From: Candidatus Nitrosacidococcus tergens
Lineage (GTDB): Bacteria; Pseudomonadota; Gammaproteobacteria; Nitrosococcales; Nitrosococcaceae
Reading direction: 5' to 3'
DNA: 64,000 nucleotides
NCBI RefSeq assembly: GCF_902810445.1
Contig: NZ_LR778175.1
Span: 1,197,001 to 1,261,000 of the forward strand
In this document: positions 26,442 through 35,104 of the stretch, in pieces
How positions within the stretch are numbered: the stretch's first letter is position 1
How the letters are laid out: the number at the start of each line of letters is the position of its first letter
The notes under the pieces: generated by a model
What the model was told of the DNA's origin: nothing
The model's database searches: none
The model's input: the letters and a program-made list of their open reading frames with translations, nothing else
Position numbers and translations under genes: made by a program

Positions 26442-27491
26442 TTAAAGCAAAGTTCGATATTTTTTAAAAGATCGCCAAAAATACCAAGTCTGCGACCAAT
26501 TTGTAGAATAGTAATACGATCCTAATGGATATAGATTTAATTGAGTGAAAGGTCTTTTTTGCAGTAGTTTATATAAGACACTAAACCAATGCTCTTCTAA
26601 GTGAAGAAGTGCTTGATAGAGCTCAGAGGGTTGATCCTTTATTAAGAGTAACTGATCCAAAATAAGTAGGTGATTACCGGGTATATCGAGCTGTTCTATC
26701 CATCGATCGCCAATGTCTTGTTCAGCTAAAATTTGGTAAGGAATATTGCTATAGCTTGTGAGTGCCTGAGCAAAAGGTTCTTTACCTGTAGTGATCGTAT
26801 CCCACGAAGAAGGTGCAAGTACTGCAGGGCTTTTTTCAGCGCCCCAAAACCATAAACTATTCACCGATAATTTTCCCTCTTCTTCTCTTTTCTTGTTAGT
26901 AGGACAGTTATATAAAGTCATTTGTATTTCATTGAGTAAGGTACACCAACGGGATTTCTCTACCCCTGTAGGTAAAGCAGCACTAATATATTTTCCTTCA
27001 ACTTCACTTAGAGAGGTAAAATTGACCTGACTTAGTTGAGGTAATATAAGGTACCATCGATCAGGTATAAGTACTTCGAGATTCCAGCCATATTCAGTAA
27101 ATAAGGGAATAATATGATTAGCTAGTTCTTGAGCTTCTGTTTGATTTAATGCTAGTTGATGGGAACCAAATAGTACTAATTCATCCCGATCTGGGCGTAG
27201 ATGTACTGGATCTGCCCTAATTATCCAAGATGATTGAGGTTGTGGCTTCCCCTTATCCCAAGGATACATGATAGTAGCGATAGGAACATCTCTAGATTCG
27301 CTTTGAGAAAAACCAAATAAATTTAGCAGTAAGGCTTCGTAGGAATAGATATTAACTTGTTTTTGGATTGCTTTTTTTATTAATTTCTTAAGAAAAGGGA
27401 ACTGTGTATTATCAGTGGATATTATCTCTGGTAGTATTTCAGCCAGTCCAGGAACAACTATCGTCAGATTTAAAAATAGTTTTTTGATCAA
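26442..27491 (-). CDS. RpfE-like protein (phosphoglycerate-mutase-like regulatory protein)
   Basis: A 349-residue soluble protein starting at TTG with AGAGG a few bases upstream. It begins LNLTIVVPGLAEILPE and contains WIIRADPVHLRPDRDELVLF, a hallmark of the RpfE family annotated as cofactor-independent phosphoglycerate mutase-like; the C-terminal part includes LWFWGAEKSPA, again typical. The biochemical activity is not established. In Xanthomonas rpfE is next to recJ in the region of the DSF signalling genes, but no rpfF/rpfC/rpfG homologue is seen here, so the position next to recJ is the conserved feature. Confidence 0.75.
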   Translation of the reverse strand: MIKKLFLNLTIVVPGLAEILPEIISTDNTQFPFLKKLIKKAIQKQVNIYSYEALLLNLFGFSQSESRDVPIATIMYPWDKGKPQPQSSWIIRADPVHLRPDRDELVLFGSHQLALNQTEAQELANHIIPLFTEYGWNLEVLIPDRWYLILPQLSQVNFTSLSEVEGKYISAALPTGVEKSRWCTLLNEIQMTLYNCPTNKKREEEGKLSVNSLWFWGAEKSPAVLAPSSWDTITTGKEPFAQALTSYSNIPYQILAEQDIGDRWIEQLDIPGNHLLILDQLLLIKDQPSELYQALLHLEEHWFSVLYKLLQKRPFTQLNLYPLGSYYYSTNWSQTWYFWRSFKKYRTLL

Positions 27492-27515
27492 AAGACCTCT
27501 ACCTAAAGAATTGAT

Positions 27516-28595
27516 TTAATGAATAAATTGATAATTTAATAGTTCATTTTTTTTGGATTCTATAGAATTATTAGGATTACCATCAATATTATCAGTATCA
27601 TATTTCTTTTGAGTATCCTCTGTAAGTACTCTTCCATAGGAAATTGCTGAAGCGAGATCTGATATAGAGCTATGTATTTCCAAGAAAAATTTAGCATTTT
27701 TTTGAGATAGCTGGATAGGCTGTACTTTGCTTACTTGACTAAGAGTCTTAAAATAGTTGGATAATTTTGCATAGTCTGTAAATGAATTCACATTGCTTAC
27801 CTGAATAATAACTGATTGTAGCGTGCTACTTCCAGATACAAGATGATTCGCAATAATATCTACAGATTTGTTTAATCCACTGTCGAGTACTTGAGTCATC
27901 CCTCCTGATACATTCCAGTTTTGAGTTTCTTCTGTACTATAAAGATTCCATCTTCCTTTCCAAGTATTTCCTCCTTGACGTAATATCCTGCCAACTATTT
28001 GTACTGTCGCTGGATAGCGATGAGATGCTGCTTGTATTGGTGTAGTAAAATTGCCCCACACATCTCCAAAGGTAAGCTGTTTTTGATCTTCTAAATCCCA
28101 AAGAGGGAAAATAATAGGAATACCTCTCATATCAGCTTGCTTTTTTAATCTATCTATGAATAGAGAAGATTGATTAGAAGTGAGTAGATAGCGTTTTCTA
28201 CTATCTTCAATGGCAATCCATAGGAGTAAAGTAGGGCGGTTTTCTCCCCATACAGGCAAATTATTTTGGACTAATAGCTTTTTTACCCCTTGAGGATCAA
28301 AATTTACATGAAAAATAGGTACATTTTCATCGGAAATATTATAACGAAATTGCTGTACTAAATTAGACGCTTCTCTGAGAATAGGATTAAGATAAGTTCG
28401 ATTGAGCAGATTTCTATTTCCTACTACTTTCAGTAGTATATCTTGTAATCCTTGCTGCTCTGCATTGATTTGTTCAGCAGTACTTAAGTTCTTACTACGC
28501 ACAGGAACTTCTGCTTCGTATAAGTTTGTAATTTCAGCAGCTTGTATTTTTACTAAAGTGAATAAGAATAGGGATATCCCTAGAATTTTTTTCAT
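27516..28595 (-). CDS. DUF2066 family exported protein
   Basis: A 359-residue protein with a Sec signal peptide (MKKILGISLFLFTLVKIQAA). The start of the mature part, YEAEVPVRSKNLSTAEQINAE then LQDILLKVVGN, is typical of DUF2066, which is almost always encoded beside purM in gammaproteobacteria. Function is unknown. It is first in the minus-strand operon leading to rpfE and recJ, and divergent from purM. The C-terminal 30 residues are polar and low complexity. Confidence 0.85.
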   Translation of the reverse strand: MKKILGISLFLFTLVKIQAAEITNLYEAEVPVRSKNLSTAEQINAEQQGLQDILLKVVGNRNLLNRTYLNPILREASNLVQQFRYNISDENVPIFHVNFDPQGVKKLLVQNNLPVWGENRPTLLLWIAIEDSRKRYLLTSNQSSLFIDRLKKQADMRGIPIIFPLWDLEDQKQLTFGDVWGNFTTPIQAASHRYPATVQIVGRILRQGGNTWKGRWNLYSTEETQNWNVSGGMTQVLDSGLNKSVDIIANHLVSGSSTLQSVIIQVSNVNSFTDYAKLSNYFKTLSQVSKVQPIQLSQKNAKFFLEIHSSISDLASAISYGRVLTEDTQKKYDTDNIDGNPNNSIESKKNELLNYQFIH

Positions 28596-28721
28596 TGTTT
28601 TAGTTTATCATGTTGTATAGTTCGCTCTAGCTTTACCCTTAAAACAAGGGTATTTTGTATTGTTTATAGGGTAACTAAAGCTACATTTAAAATAATACCC
28701 ATTAATTATAGTTGTCTTTCT

Positions 28722-29774
28722 ATGAATGAAAAAAAAGTGTCTTCTCCTTCCTTAAGTTATCGATCTGCTGGCGTTGATATTGACGCAGGTAATCGCCTTG
28801 TAGATCAGATTAGACCTGCTGCAGCACGAACAACGCGCCCGGAGGTATTAGCAGGTCTAGGAGGATTTGCTAGTCTGTTTGAGCTACCTATTCATCGCTA
28901 TCAAAACCCTATTCTTGTGGCAAGTACGGATGGAGTAGGTACAAAGCTAAAACTTGCTATCCAGCTAGGTGTTTACGATACTATTGGCACTGATTTAGTA
29001 GCTATGTGTGTCAATGACATTATTGTTCAAGGGGCAGAACCTCTTTTTTTCCTAGATTATTATGCGACTGGTAAGTTAAATATAGATGAGGCTAGTCAAG
29101 TTATTCATGGAATTAGCCATGGTTGCACCCTAGCAGGTGCTGCCTTAGTAGGTGGAGAAACTGCGGAAATGCCGGGTATATACCAAGGTAATGACTATGA
29201 CTTAGCCGGATTTTGTGTAGGTATTGTTGAAAAAAATGCTTTGATTGACGGTAGCGAGGTACAGCTAGGAGATAATTTAATAGGAATTGCTTCTTCTGGC
29301 CCCCATGCAAATGGCTACTCCCTTATTCGTAAAATTATTGAGCAAGGTAATTGGAGCTTAGATACCTCTTTTGATAATCAAACTTTAGGCTCTGTACTGA
29401 TCACACCAACTCGAATTTATGTTAAACCCTTATTGGAACTGTTTAGTAAAGTACAAGTTCATGCTGTAGCCCATATTACTGGAGGCGGATTATTAGAGAA
29501 TTTGCCTCGGGTTTTACCCATACAATTAAGTGCTGAAATTAACATTTCTAAATGGGTTATCCCCTCTATTTTTCGCTGGCTGCAACAACAAGGGAATCTT
29601 TCTAAAGAAGAATTATACCGTACCTTTAATTGCGGTATTGGAATGGTGGTGTGTGTTTCTGAAGCAGAAACTGAAAAAACTTTAGCCTGCTTAGAAGGTG
29701 CTGGAGAAACTGCCTGGGTTATCGGTAAGATAATCGAGCATCAAGCTGAAATGCCTAGAATAACTCTTTGTTAA
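28722..29774 (+). CDS. purM: Phosphoribosylformylglycinamidine cyclo-ligase
   Basis: A 350-residue cytosolic enzyme of purine synthesis (AIR synthetase) that closes FGAM to AIR with ATP. Seen are SYRSAGVDIDAGNRLVDQI, the ASTDGVGTKLKLA motif, GGETAEMPG and GPHANGYSLIRKI. The length is normal. It heads a purM-purN operon, with purN starting 11 bases after its stop. Confidence 0.97.
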   Translation: MNEKKVSSPSLSYRSAGVDIDAGNRLVDQIRPAAARTTRPEVLAGLGGFASLFELPIHRYQNPILVASTDGVGTKLKLAIQLGVYDTIGTDLVAMCVNDIIVQGAEPLFFLDYYATGKLNIDEASQVIHGISHGCTLAGAALVGGETAEMPGIYQGNDYDLAGFCVGIVEKNALIDGSEVQLGDNLIGIASSGPHANGYSLIRKIIEQGNWSLDTSFDNQTLGSVLITPTRIYVKPLLELFSKVQVHAVAHITGGGLLENLPRVLPIQLSAEINISKWVIPSIFRWLQQQGNLSKEELYRTFNCGIGMVVCVSEAETEKTLACLEGAGETAWVIGKIIEHQAEMPRITLC

Positions 29775-29785
29775 TACTTAGTACT

Positions 29786-30418
29786 ATGAGTACTAAACTG
29801 CTTCCTATTGTAGTTTTAATTTCCGGTCGAGGAAGTAATTTTTTTGCTATCTTAGAACAGGTCCAGGCTGGAAAATTACCTGTAGATATTCGAGCAGTGA
29901 TTAGTAACTGTTCTCAAGCACAAGGGCTTCATTATGCTCAACAGGCAGGAATAAAAACTCATATACTAGACCATCGTAAATATAGGCAACGTCAAATATT
30001 TGATCGAGAATTAATCAAAATTATTGATTTTTATACTCCAGAGCTTGTGGTATTAGCAGGATTTATGAGAATTTTAACTGCAGAATTTGTTCAGTACTAT
30101 ATTGGAAGATTAATGAACATCCACCCCTCCCTACTGCCAGAATTCCCTGGGCTAAATACTCATCAAAGAGCACTTGAAGCTAAAGTTTGCGAACATGGAG
30201 CTACTGTTCATTTTGTAACGGAGGAGGTAGATGGAGGGCCTATTATTTTACAGGCTAAAGTTCCTATATATAAACATGATACTCCGGAAATTTTAGCAGA
30301 TCGGGTCTTAGAAGAAGAGCATAAAATCTATCCTCAGGCTATTTTGGCTTTTGCTAAAAAAGAGATATGCCTTAGTAAGGATGGGCAAGTTATTAGAACT
30401 ACACCTTCGGTAAAGTAA
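29786..30418 (+). CDS. purN: Phosphoribosylglycinamide formyltransferase
   Basis: A 210-residue enzyme transferring a formyl group from 10-formyl-THF to GAR. Motifs: VLISGRGSNF for phosphate binding, NIHPSLLPEFPGLNTH with the catalytic Asn-His, and HFVTEEVDGGPIILQ with the catalytic Asp. The frame extends to a TTG inside the purM 3' end, but the ATG at 29786 gives the usual N-terminus. Its 3' end overlaps that of convergent dcd by 20 bases. Confidence 0.96.
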   Translation: MSTKLLPIVVLISGRGSNFFAILEQVQAGKLPVDIRAVISNCSQAQGLHYAQQAGIKTHILDHRKYRQRQIFDRELIKIIDFYTPELVVLAGFMRILTAEFVQYYIGRLMNIHPSLLPEFPGLNTHQRALEAKVCEHGATVHFVTEEVDGGPIILQAKVPIYKHDTPEILADRVLEEEHKIYPQAILAFAKKEICLSKDGQVIRTTPSVK

Positions 30419-30965
30419 CCCCAGTTTGCCCCTGATATTTCCCTTTACGGTCTTTATAAGAAACTTCACAAGATTCATCGGACTCAAAGAAAACGACTTG
30501 AGCTACTCCCTCACTAGCATAAATTTTAGCAGGGAGCGAGGAAGTATTAGAAAATTCTAGGGTAATATGTCCCTCCCATTCTGGTTCTAATGGCGTAACA
30601 TTGACAATAATACCACAGCGAGCGTAGGTGGATTTTCCTAAACAAATAGTGAGTATATTACGAGGGATTTTGAAATACTCTACAGTACGAGCTAGTGCAA
30701 AAGAGTTAGGTGGAATAATACACACCTCAGATTGCACCGTCACAAAACTGTTTTCATCAAAATCTTTAGGATCTATGATTGCTGAATTGATGTTCGTAAA
30801 AATTTTAAACTCGTCGGCACAACGCACATCATAACCGTAACTAGAAGTGCCATAAGAAATAACAGGCGTATTTTTTATCTCTCGGACTTGATAAGGCGCA
30901 AATGGAGCAATCATATCGTATTTTTCTGACATATCTCTGATCCACTGATCAGATTTTATACTCAT
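30399..30965 (-). CDS. dcd: dCTP deaminase
   Basis: A 188-residue homotrimeric enzyme converting dCTP to dUTP, which supplies dTMP synthesis. Diagnostic motifs: KSTYARCGIIVNVTPLEPEW with the active-site serine, arginine and glutamate region, SYGYDVRC near residue 45 and the C-terminal YQGQTGVTLPKV. The length is normal for the monofunctional enzyme. It is convergent with purN. Confidence 0.96.
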   Translation of the reverse strand: MSIKSDQWIRDMSEKYDMIAPFAPYQVREIKNTPVISYGTSSYGYDVRCADEFKIFTNINSAIIDPKDFDENSFVTVQSEVCIIPPNSFALARTVEYFKIPRNILTICLGKSTYARCGIIVNVTPLEPEWEGHITLEFSNTSSLPAKIYASEGVAQVVFFESDESCEVSYKDRKGKYQGQTGVTLPKV

Positions 30966-31028
30966 CCTTTTATCAGCAAAGATTAAAGCTGGCTTAATTA
31001 TTTATTACAAAATTGAGAGATACCTAAT

Positions 31029-31364
31029 CTATAGGTTTTTCATAGTGCCTTTAGGTACTACTCTTGATACTCCATGTTTTTCAACTTTAACTTGAATCCC
31101 TTCTGCAAGTTCAACCTGCAAAAAGTTATTACCTACCTCAAGTACTTTTCCTAGTAACCCTCCATAAGTAATAATTTCATCCCCTTTTTTTACTGTTCCA
31201 AGCATAGTAAGGCGCTCTTTTTGCCGCTTTAACCTAGGGCGGATAATAAAGAAATAATAGACAAGAAAAAATGTGGCAAAAACAATCATAGGCAAGAGAA
31301 AATCCGCATTATTTACTGCTTGCTTACTACCCTCTGCCCAAGCGTCCGTAATAAAAAAATTCAT
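31029..31364 (-). CDS. yajC: Sec translocon accessory protein YajC
   Basis: A 111-residue protein with one membrane helix (LLPMIVFATFFLVYYFFII) followed by RPRLKRQKERLTMLGTVKKGDEIIT and the YGGLLGKV segment. It associates with SecDF-type translocon components. The frame extends five codons further up; the ATG at 31364 behind AAGG gives the standard start. The usual tgt, secD and secF neighbours are absent: dcd is downstream and a small exported protein upstream. Confidence 0.93.
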   Translation of the reverse strand: MNFFITDAWAEGSKQAVNNADFLLPMIVFATFFLVYYFFIIRPRLKRQKERLTMLGTVKKGDEIITYGGLLGKVLEVGNNFLQVELAEGIQVKVEKHGVSRVVPKGTMKNL

Positions 31365-31407
31365 ATATCGCCTTACCAATACCTGTATAGTTAAAAATTA
31401 AACTTAC

Positions 31408-31800
31408 TTATTTTTTCTTGAAGAAATGATAACCATAGGGACCTTTGAGTACCATTTTAGTAGGAGTTTTTTCAATCACTTTATACTTAGTGGTATCTGA
31501 AGCATCAGAGATTTCAACTACTGTGTTATTAACAATTTTATAGTTTTTAGTAAATTTAGTATTTTTCCGTACAAATTTATTATAGCCAGATTGAATAACT
31601 ATCCCATCAGAAGGATCAAATTCCCAAGTTTGCTCTTCTTTATTACTACCACCTCCATCTTGCTTTAAAGCAGTCATCTCCATTAACCAGGCACCAGCCA
31701 TTTCTGAAGGATCTTTAATTTCTACCTGTGCGTAGATTGCAGTTGTAACAAGAAAAGGAATAAGGAAAAAAATTGAAGCTAATATATTTCTGTTATTCAA
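31408..31800 (-). CDS. Small exported protein of unknown function
   Basis: A 130-residue protein with a clear Sec signal peptide ending at IYAQ. The mature part begins EIKDPSEMAGAWLMEM and is rich in beta-strand patterns (TWEFDPSDGIVIQSGYN, TKMVLKGPYGYHFFKKK), like small lipocalin-type proteins with a GxW start. No specific family was recognised. It is 43 bases upstream of yajC on the same strand, perhaps co-transcribed. Confidence 0.7.
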   Translation of the reverse strand: MNNRNILASIFFLIPFLVTTAIYAQVEIKDPSEMAGAWLMEMTALKQDGGGSNKEEQTWEFDPSDGIVIQSGYNKFVRKNTKFTKNYKIVNNTVVEISDASDTTKYKVIEKTPTKMVLKGPYGYHFFKKK

Positions 31801-31974
31801 AATAGATACTCCTAGTAGATCCTTTAAAAATTTATAATCGTTTTATCGGATTTCTATATATCTTATATGGATTAAAAAATTCTCTGTTTATTTTTAAATG
31901 TAGAGTATACCAAAGTTATTCAGGATAAAATAATTTAGAATTTTTAACCTTCTAAATTAAAAATATTTGAATCT

Positions 31975-32409
31975 ATGAAAGCACAGGTTAAATGGATTGA
32001 AGCATGTAGTTTTTTAGGCCACTCTGGAAGTGGGCATTCTGTGGTTATGGATGGTCCTTCTGAAAGTGGAGGACGAAACCTTGGTATTCGTCCTATGGAA
32101 ATGCTCTTACTAGGCATGGGGGGATGCACTGCTTTTGATGTAGTACAAATTTTAAAAAAAAGCAGACAATTTATTACAGATTGTACCGTAGAAATTTCAG
32201 CACAACGAGCAGAAAGTGATCCTAAAGTATTTACTCATATTCATGCCCATTTTAAAATTTTTGGTTATCAGTTAGCAGAACATCATGTAGCTCGGGCTAT
32301 TGAACTTTCTAGCAAAAAATATTGCTCCGCCTCTATTATGCTAGGAAAGGTAGCTACAATAAGTCATGATTATGAAATAATTCACGTAGATACAAATCAA
32401 GAAAAATAA
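31975..32409 (+). CDS. OsmC/Ohr family protein
   Basis: A 144-residue OsmC-fold protein (YhfA-like subgroup). The two redox cysteines are seen in LLGMGGCTAFDVV and KKYCSASIML, with the conserved N-terminal glycine-rich region (MDGPSESGGRNLGIRPMEM). The family includes thiol peroxidases against organic hydroperoxides; the YhfA subgroup has no proven substrate. It is followed by a VOC gene after 12 bases, so the two may share a transcript. Confidence 0.9.
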   Translation: MKAQVKWIEACSFLGHSGSGHSVVMDGPSESGGRNLGIRPMEMLLLGMGGCTAFDVVQILKKSRQFITDCTVEISAQRAESDPKVFTHIHAHFKIFGYQLAEHHVARAIELSSKKYCSASIMLGKVATISHDYEIIHVDTNQEK

Positions 32410-32421
32410 GGAATATAACTA

Positions 32422-32808
32422 TTGAATAATACTCCATCCGTTATTGGCTTATATCATGTAGCGTTATTTATAAATGATCTCGAAGTTTGTGAAGATTTCT
32501 ATGTAAATATTATAGGAATGCAAGTGCAATGGCGACCAGATCCAGATAATGTATATCTTAGCTCAGGAAATGACAATCTTGCACTGCACCGATTGCCCAA
32601 AGATCAAACACCTTACGGTATACAAAAACTCGATCATATTGGTTTTATAGTATCTACTCATGAACTCATAGATCATTGGTATGAGTATTTGAAAAGCCAT
32701 GAAGTTACAATGAAGACGGAGCCACATACCCATCGAGATGGAGCACGTAGTTTTTATTGTACCGATCCTAGTGGAACTACAGTGCAATTTATTGCATTGA
32801 ATCATTAA
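32422..32808 (+). CDS. VOC family protein (glyoxalase/bleomycin resistance fold)
   Basis: A 128-residue vicinal-oxygen-chelate domain protein. It begins GLYHVALFINDLEVCEDFY with the first metal His, has KLDHIGFIVST with another conserved His, and ends FYCTDPSGTTVQFIAL with the conserved acidic-position motif (here Gln before Phe rather than Glu). It could be a dioxygenase, isomerase or resistance protein; substrate unknown. It starts at TTG with AAGGA upstream. Confidence 0.85.
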   Translation: MNNTPSVIGLYHVALFINDLEVCEDFYVNIIGMQVQWRPDPDNVYLSSGNDNLALHRLPKDQTPYGIQKLDHIGFIVSTHELIDHWYEYLKSHEVTMKTEPHTHRDGARSFYCTDPSGTTVQFIALNH

Positions 32809-32846
32809 AAACCTTAATAGAGATATATTTTGGAGTTATAAAAGCT

Positions 32847-33770
32847 ATGGAATCTATGTGGATATTTGGTTTAGTATGTCTAGTCATTGCTGTAGTGGCT
32901 ATGGGAGTCAGGCGTGTCCCTCAAGGGTATGAATATACCATTGAGCGCTTTGGTCGCTATACCCATAGTCTACCTCCCGGTTTAGGAATTCTAGTGCCCT
33001 TCATTGATCTAGTTGGTCATAGAGTTAATATGATGGAACAAGTATTAGACATTCCTCCCCAAGGCGTTATCTCTAAAGATAATGCTATGGTAAAAATTGA
33101 TGCTGTTTGTTTTTTTCAAGTAATTAATTCTGCAAAAGCAGCTTATGAAGTGAGTGGATTAGAAAATGCTATTCGAAATTTGACAATGACGAATATCCGT
33201 ACCGTTTTAGGCTCTATGGATCTAGATCAAATGTTAAGTCAGCGAGATGAGATTAATGAAAGGTTACTCCATATTGTTGATTATGCAACTAATCCTTGGG
33301 GGGCAAAAGTTACACGAATTGAAATTAAAGATATTAAACCTCCTACTGATTTAGTAGAATCTATGGCAAGGCAAATGAAGGCAGAGCGAGAAAAAAGAGC
33401 GGCTGTGCTTGATGCGGAAGGTAGTCGACAAAGTGCTATTCTTAAAGCAGAAGGGGAAAAACAAGCTGAAATTCTACGAGCAGAAGGAGAAAGACAGGCT
33501 GCGTTTCTTGATGCTGAAGCTCGAGAACGACAAGCTGAAGCTGAAGCAAGGGCAACTCAAGTAGTCTCTGAAGCCATTAGAGGTGGTAATATACAAGCCA
33601 TTAATTATTTTGTAGCACAAAAATATGTAGATGCACTTGCACAGCTTGCCGCTAGCCCTAATAGCAAAGTGTTTATGCTACCTACTGATGCTTCAGGTAT
33701 TTTAGGTGCTATTGGTGGTATTAGTGAACTTGTTAAAGATGCTATGGCACATCAAGGAAATAAAGAATAA
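32847..33770 (+). CDS. qmcA: SPFH/stomatin-like membrane protein (QmcA)
   Basis: A 307-residue protein with an N-terminal membrane anchor (residues 3-20), an SPFH/band-7 domain (RRVPQGYEYTIERFGRYTH to about 190), and a coiled coil of repeated AEGE/RQAxxLxAE units (residues 185-240). Such proteins form large cage-like assemblies that bind FtsH or organise membrane domains. It is paired with an NfeD-like gene 3 bases downstream, the usual STOPP operon. Confidence 0.92.
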   Translation: MESMWIFGLVCLVIAVVAMGVRRVPQGYEYTIERFGRYTHSLPPGLGILVPFIDLVGHRVNMMEQVLDIPPQGVISKDNAMVKIDAVCFFQVINSAKAAYEVSGLENAIRNLTMTNIRTVLGSMDLDQMLSQRDEINERLLHIVDYATNPWGAKVTRIEIKDIKPPTDLVESMARQMKAEREKRAAVLDAEGSRQSAILKAEGEKQAEILRAEGERQAAFLDAEARERQAEAEARATQVVSEAIRGGNIQAINYFVAQKYVDALAQLAASPNSKVFMLPTDASGILGAIGGISELVKDAMAHQGNKE

Positions 33771-33773
33771 TCC

Positions 33774-34223
33774 ATGAGCTTTTTACAAGCCTTAGATTAT
33801 CACCACTGGCTATTATTGGGCTTATTATTGCTTGTAATTGAAGTACTTGCTGGTGGTGGGTTCCTCATGTGGCTAGGATTTTCTGCTTTAAGTACAGGGT
33901 TAGTAGTATTTATATTACCATGGTTTAATTGGGAATTACAGCTTGTAATCTTTGCGATTGGTTGTATTCTATCGGTGTTTATTTGGTGGAGATTTTTTCG
34001 CTGGACCATAGATTCAAAAAATAGTTCTTTAAATCGCCGTGGCAGTGACTTGATAGGGCGTGAAGCAGTTCTTAAAGAACCCATAGCTAATGGGTTTGGT
34101 TATGTCATGATTGATGGAGTACGTTGGCAAGTCACAAGCTCCGAAGATTTACCTGAAGGTACTCGAGTACGCCTGCTTAAGCAGGATGATCTTATTTTCA
34201 CCGTAGAAAAATTAGACTTATAA
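33774..34223 (+). CDS. NfeD-like membrane protein (short form)
   Basis: A 149-residue protein with membrane helices in the first 70 residues (WLLLGLLLLVIEVLAGGGF, then WELQLVIFAIGCILSVFIWW) and a C-terminal OB-fold (LIGREAVLKEPIANGFGYVM and DGVRWQV). It is the short NfeD type without a protease domain. It partners the SPFH protein encoded just upstream in membrane quality control. Confidence 0.9.
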   Translation: MSFLQALDYHHWLLLGLLLLVIEVLAGGGFLMWLGFSALSTGLVVFILPWFNWELQLVIFAIGCILSVFIWWRFFRWTIDSKNSSLNRRGSDLIGREAVLKEPIANGFGYVMIDGVRWQVTSSEDLPEGTRVRLLKQDDLIFTVEKLDL

Positions 34224-34285
34224 ACATTTAGTAATTCGCTGTAAAGCAAGGTAGTTACAAAATAATTAGAAATTAATAAAGGGTA

Positions 34286-35104
34286 ATGGCAAATATTTTC
34301 AATAAAAAAATTCAACTACATGGTTTTAATAATCTTACAAAAACCTTGAGCTTTAATATTTATGATATTTGCTACGCTCAAACCTCAAGGCAGCGTCAAG
34401 AATATATTGAATATATTGATGAGGAATATAATGCAGAGCGCCTTACCAATATCCTGACTGAAGTTACCAAAATTATTGGTGCTAATATTCTAAATATTGC
34501 AAGGCAAGACTATGATCCTCAAGGGGCAAGTGTTGCTATTCTGATTGCAGAAGACAAAGATGATAATATTAAAATTCTCTCTAACGCAGAAGCACCAGGT
34601 CCTTTACCAGAAAGCTTGATAGGTCATTTAGATAAAAGCCATCTCACAATACATACCTATCCAGAGAGTCATCCTGATAACGGGATTAGTACTTTTCGAG
34701 CAGACATTGATGTATCAACCTGTGGGCGTATTTCTCCTCTAAGAGCACTCAATTACTTAATCCATAGTTTTGAGTCAGACATTGTTACGATGGATTATCG
34801 AGTACGGGGGTTTACCCGCAGCATAGATGGAGGCAAGCATTTTATTGATCATGAAATCAATTCCATTCAAAATTTTATCGCTGAAGATACCAAAGATAGG
34901 TATCACATGATTGATGTGAATATTTACCAAGAGAATATCTTCCACACAAAAATGATGCTAAAAAATTTTGATTTAGATGATTATTTATTTGGTGGGAGTA
35001 GTTCTGATCTAAGTCTTGGCCAGCAACAAGAAATTACTGATCGAGTGCGAAAAGAGACCTTAGAAATATTCTATGGTAGAAACATACCAGATGTAGATGA
35101 TTAA
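34286..35104 (+). CDS. speD: S-adenosylmethionine decarboxylase proenzyme
   Basis: A 272-residue E. coli-type proenzyme for polyamine synthesis. It begins with KIQLHGFNNLTKTLSFNIYD and contains the self-cleavage site DVSTCGRISPLRALN, where Ser144 should become the pyruvoyl group. ESDIVTMDYRVRGFTR and HFIDHEINSIQNF match the long enterobacterial form. speE is not adjacent. It converges on the DUF3482 gene with a 4-base overlap. Confidence 0.96.
   Translation: MANIFNKKIQLHGFNNLTKTLSFNIYDICYAQTSRQRQEYIEYIDEEYNAERLTNILTEVTKIIGANILNIARQDYDPQGASVAILIAEDKDDNIKILSNAEAPGPLPESLIGHLDKSHLTIHTYPESHPDNGISTFRADIDVSTCGRISPLRALNYLIHSFESDIVTMDYRVRGFTRSIDGGKHFIDHEINSIQNFIAEDTKDRYHMIDVNIYQENIFHTKMMLKNFDLDDYLFGGSSSDLSLGQQQEITDRVRKETLEIFYGRNIPDVDD

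Noticed and set aside
33400..33570. Repetitive AEGE/RQA sequence as a DNA repeat
   Set aside because: It is the normal coiled coil of SPFH proteins and not a repeat element.
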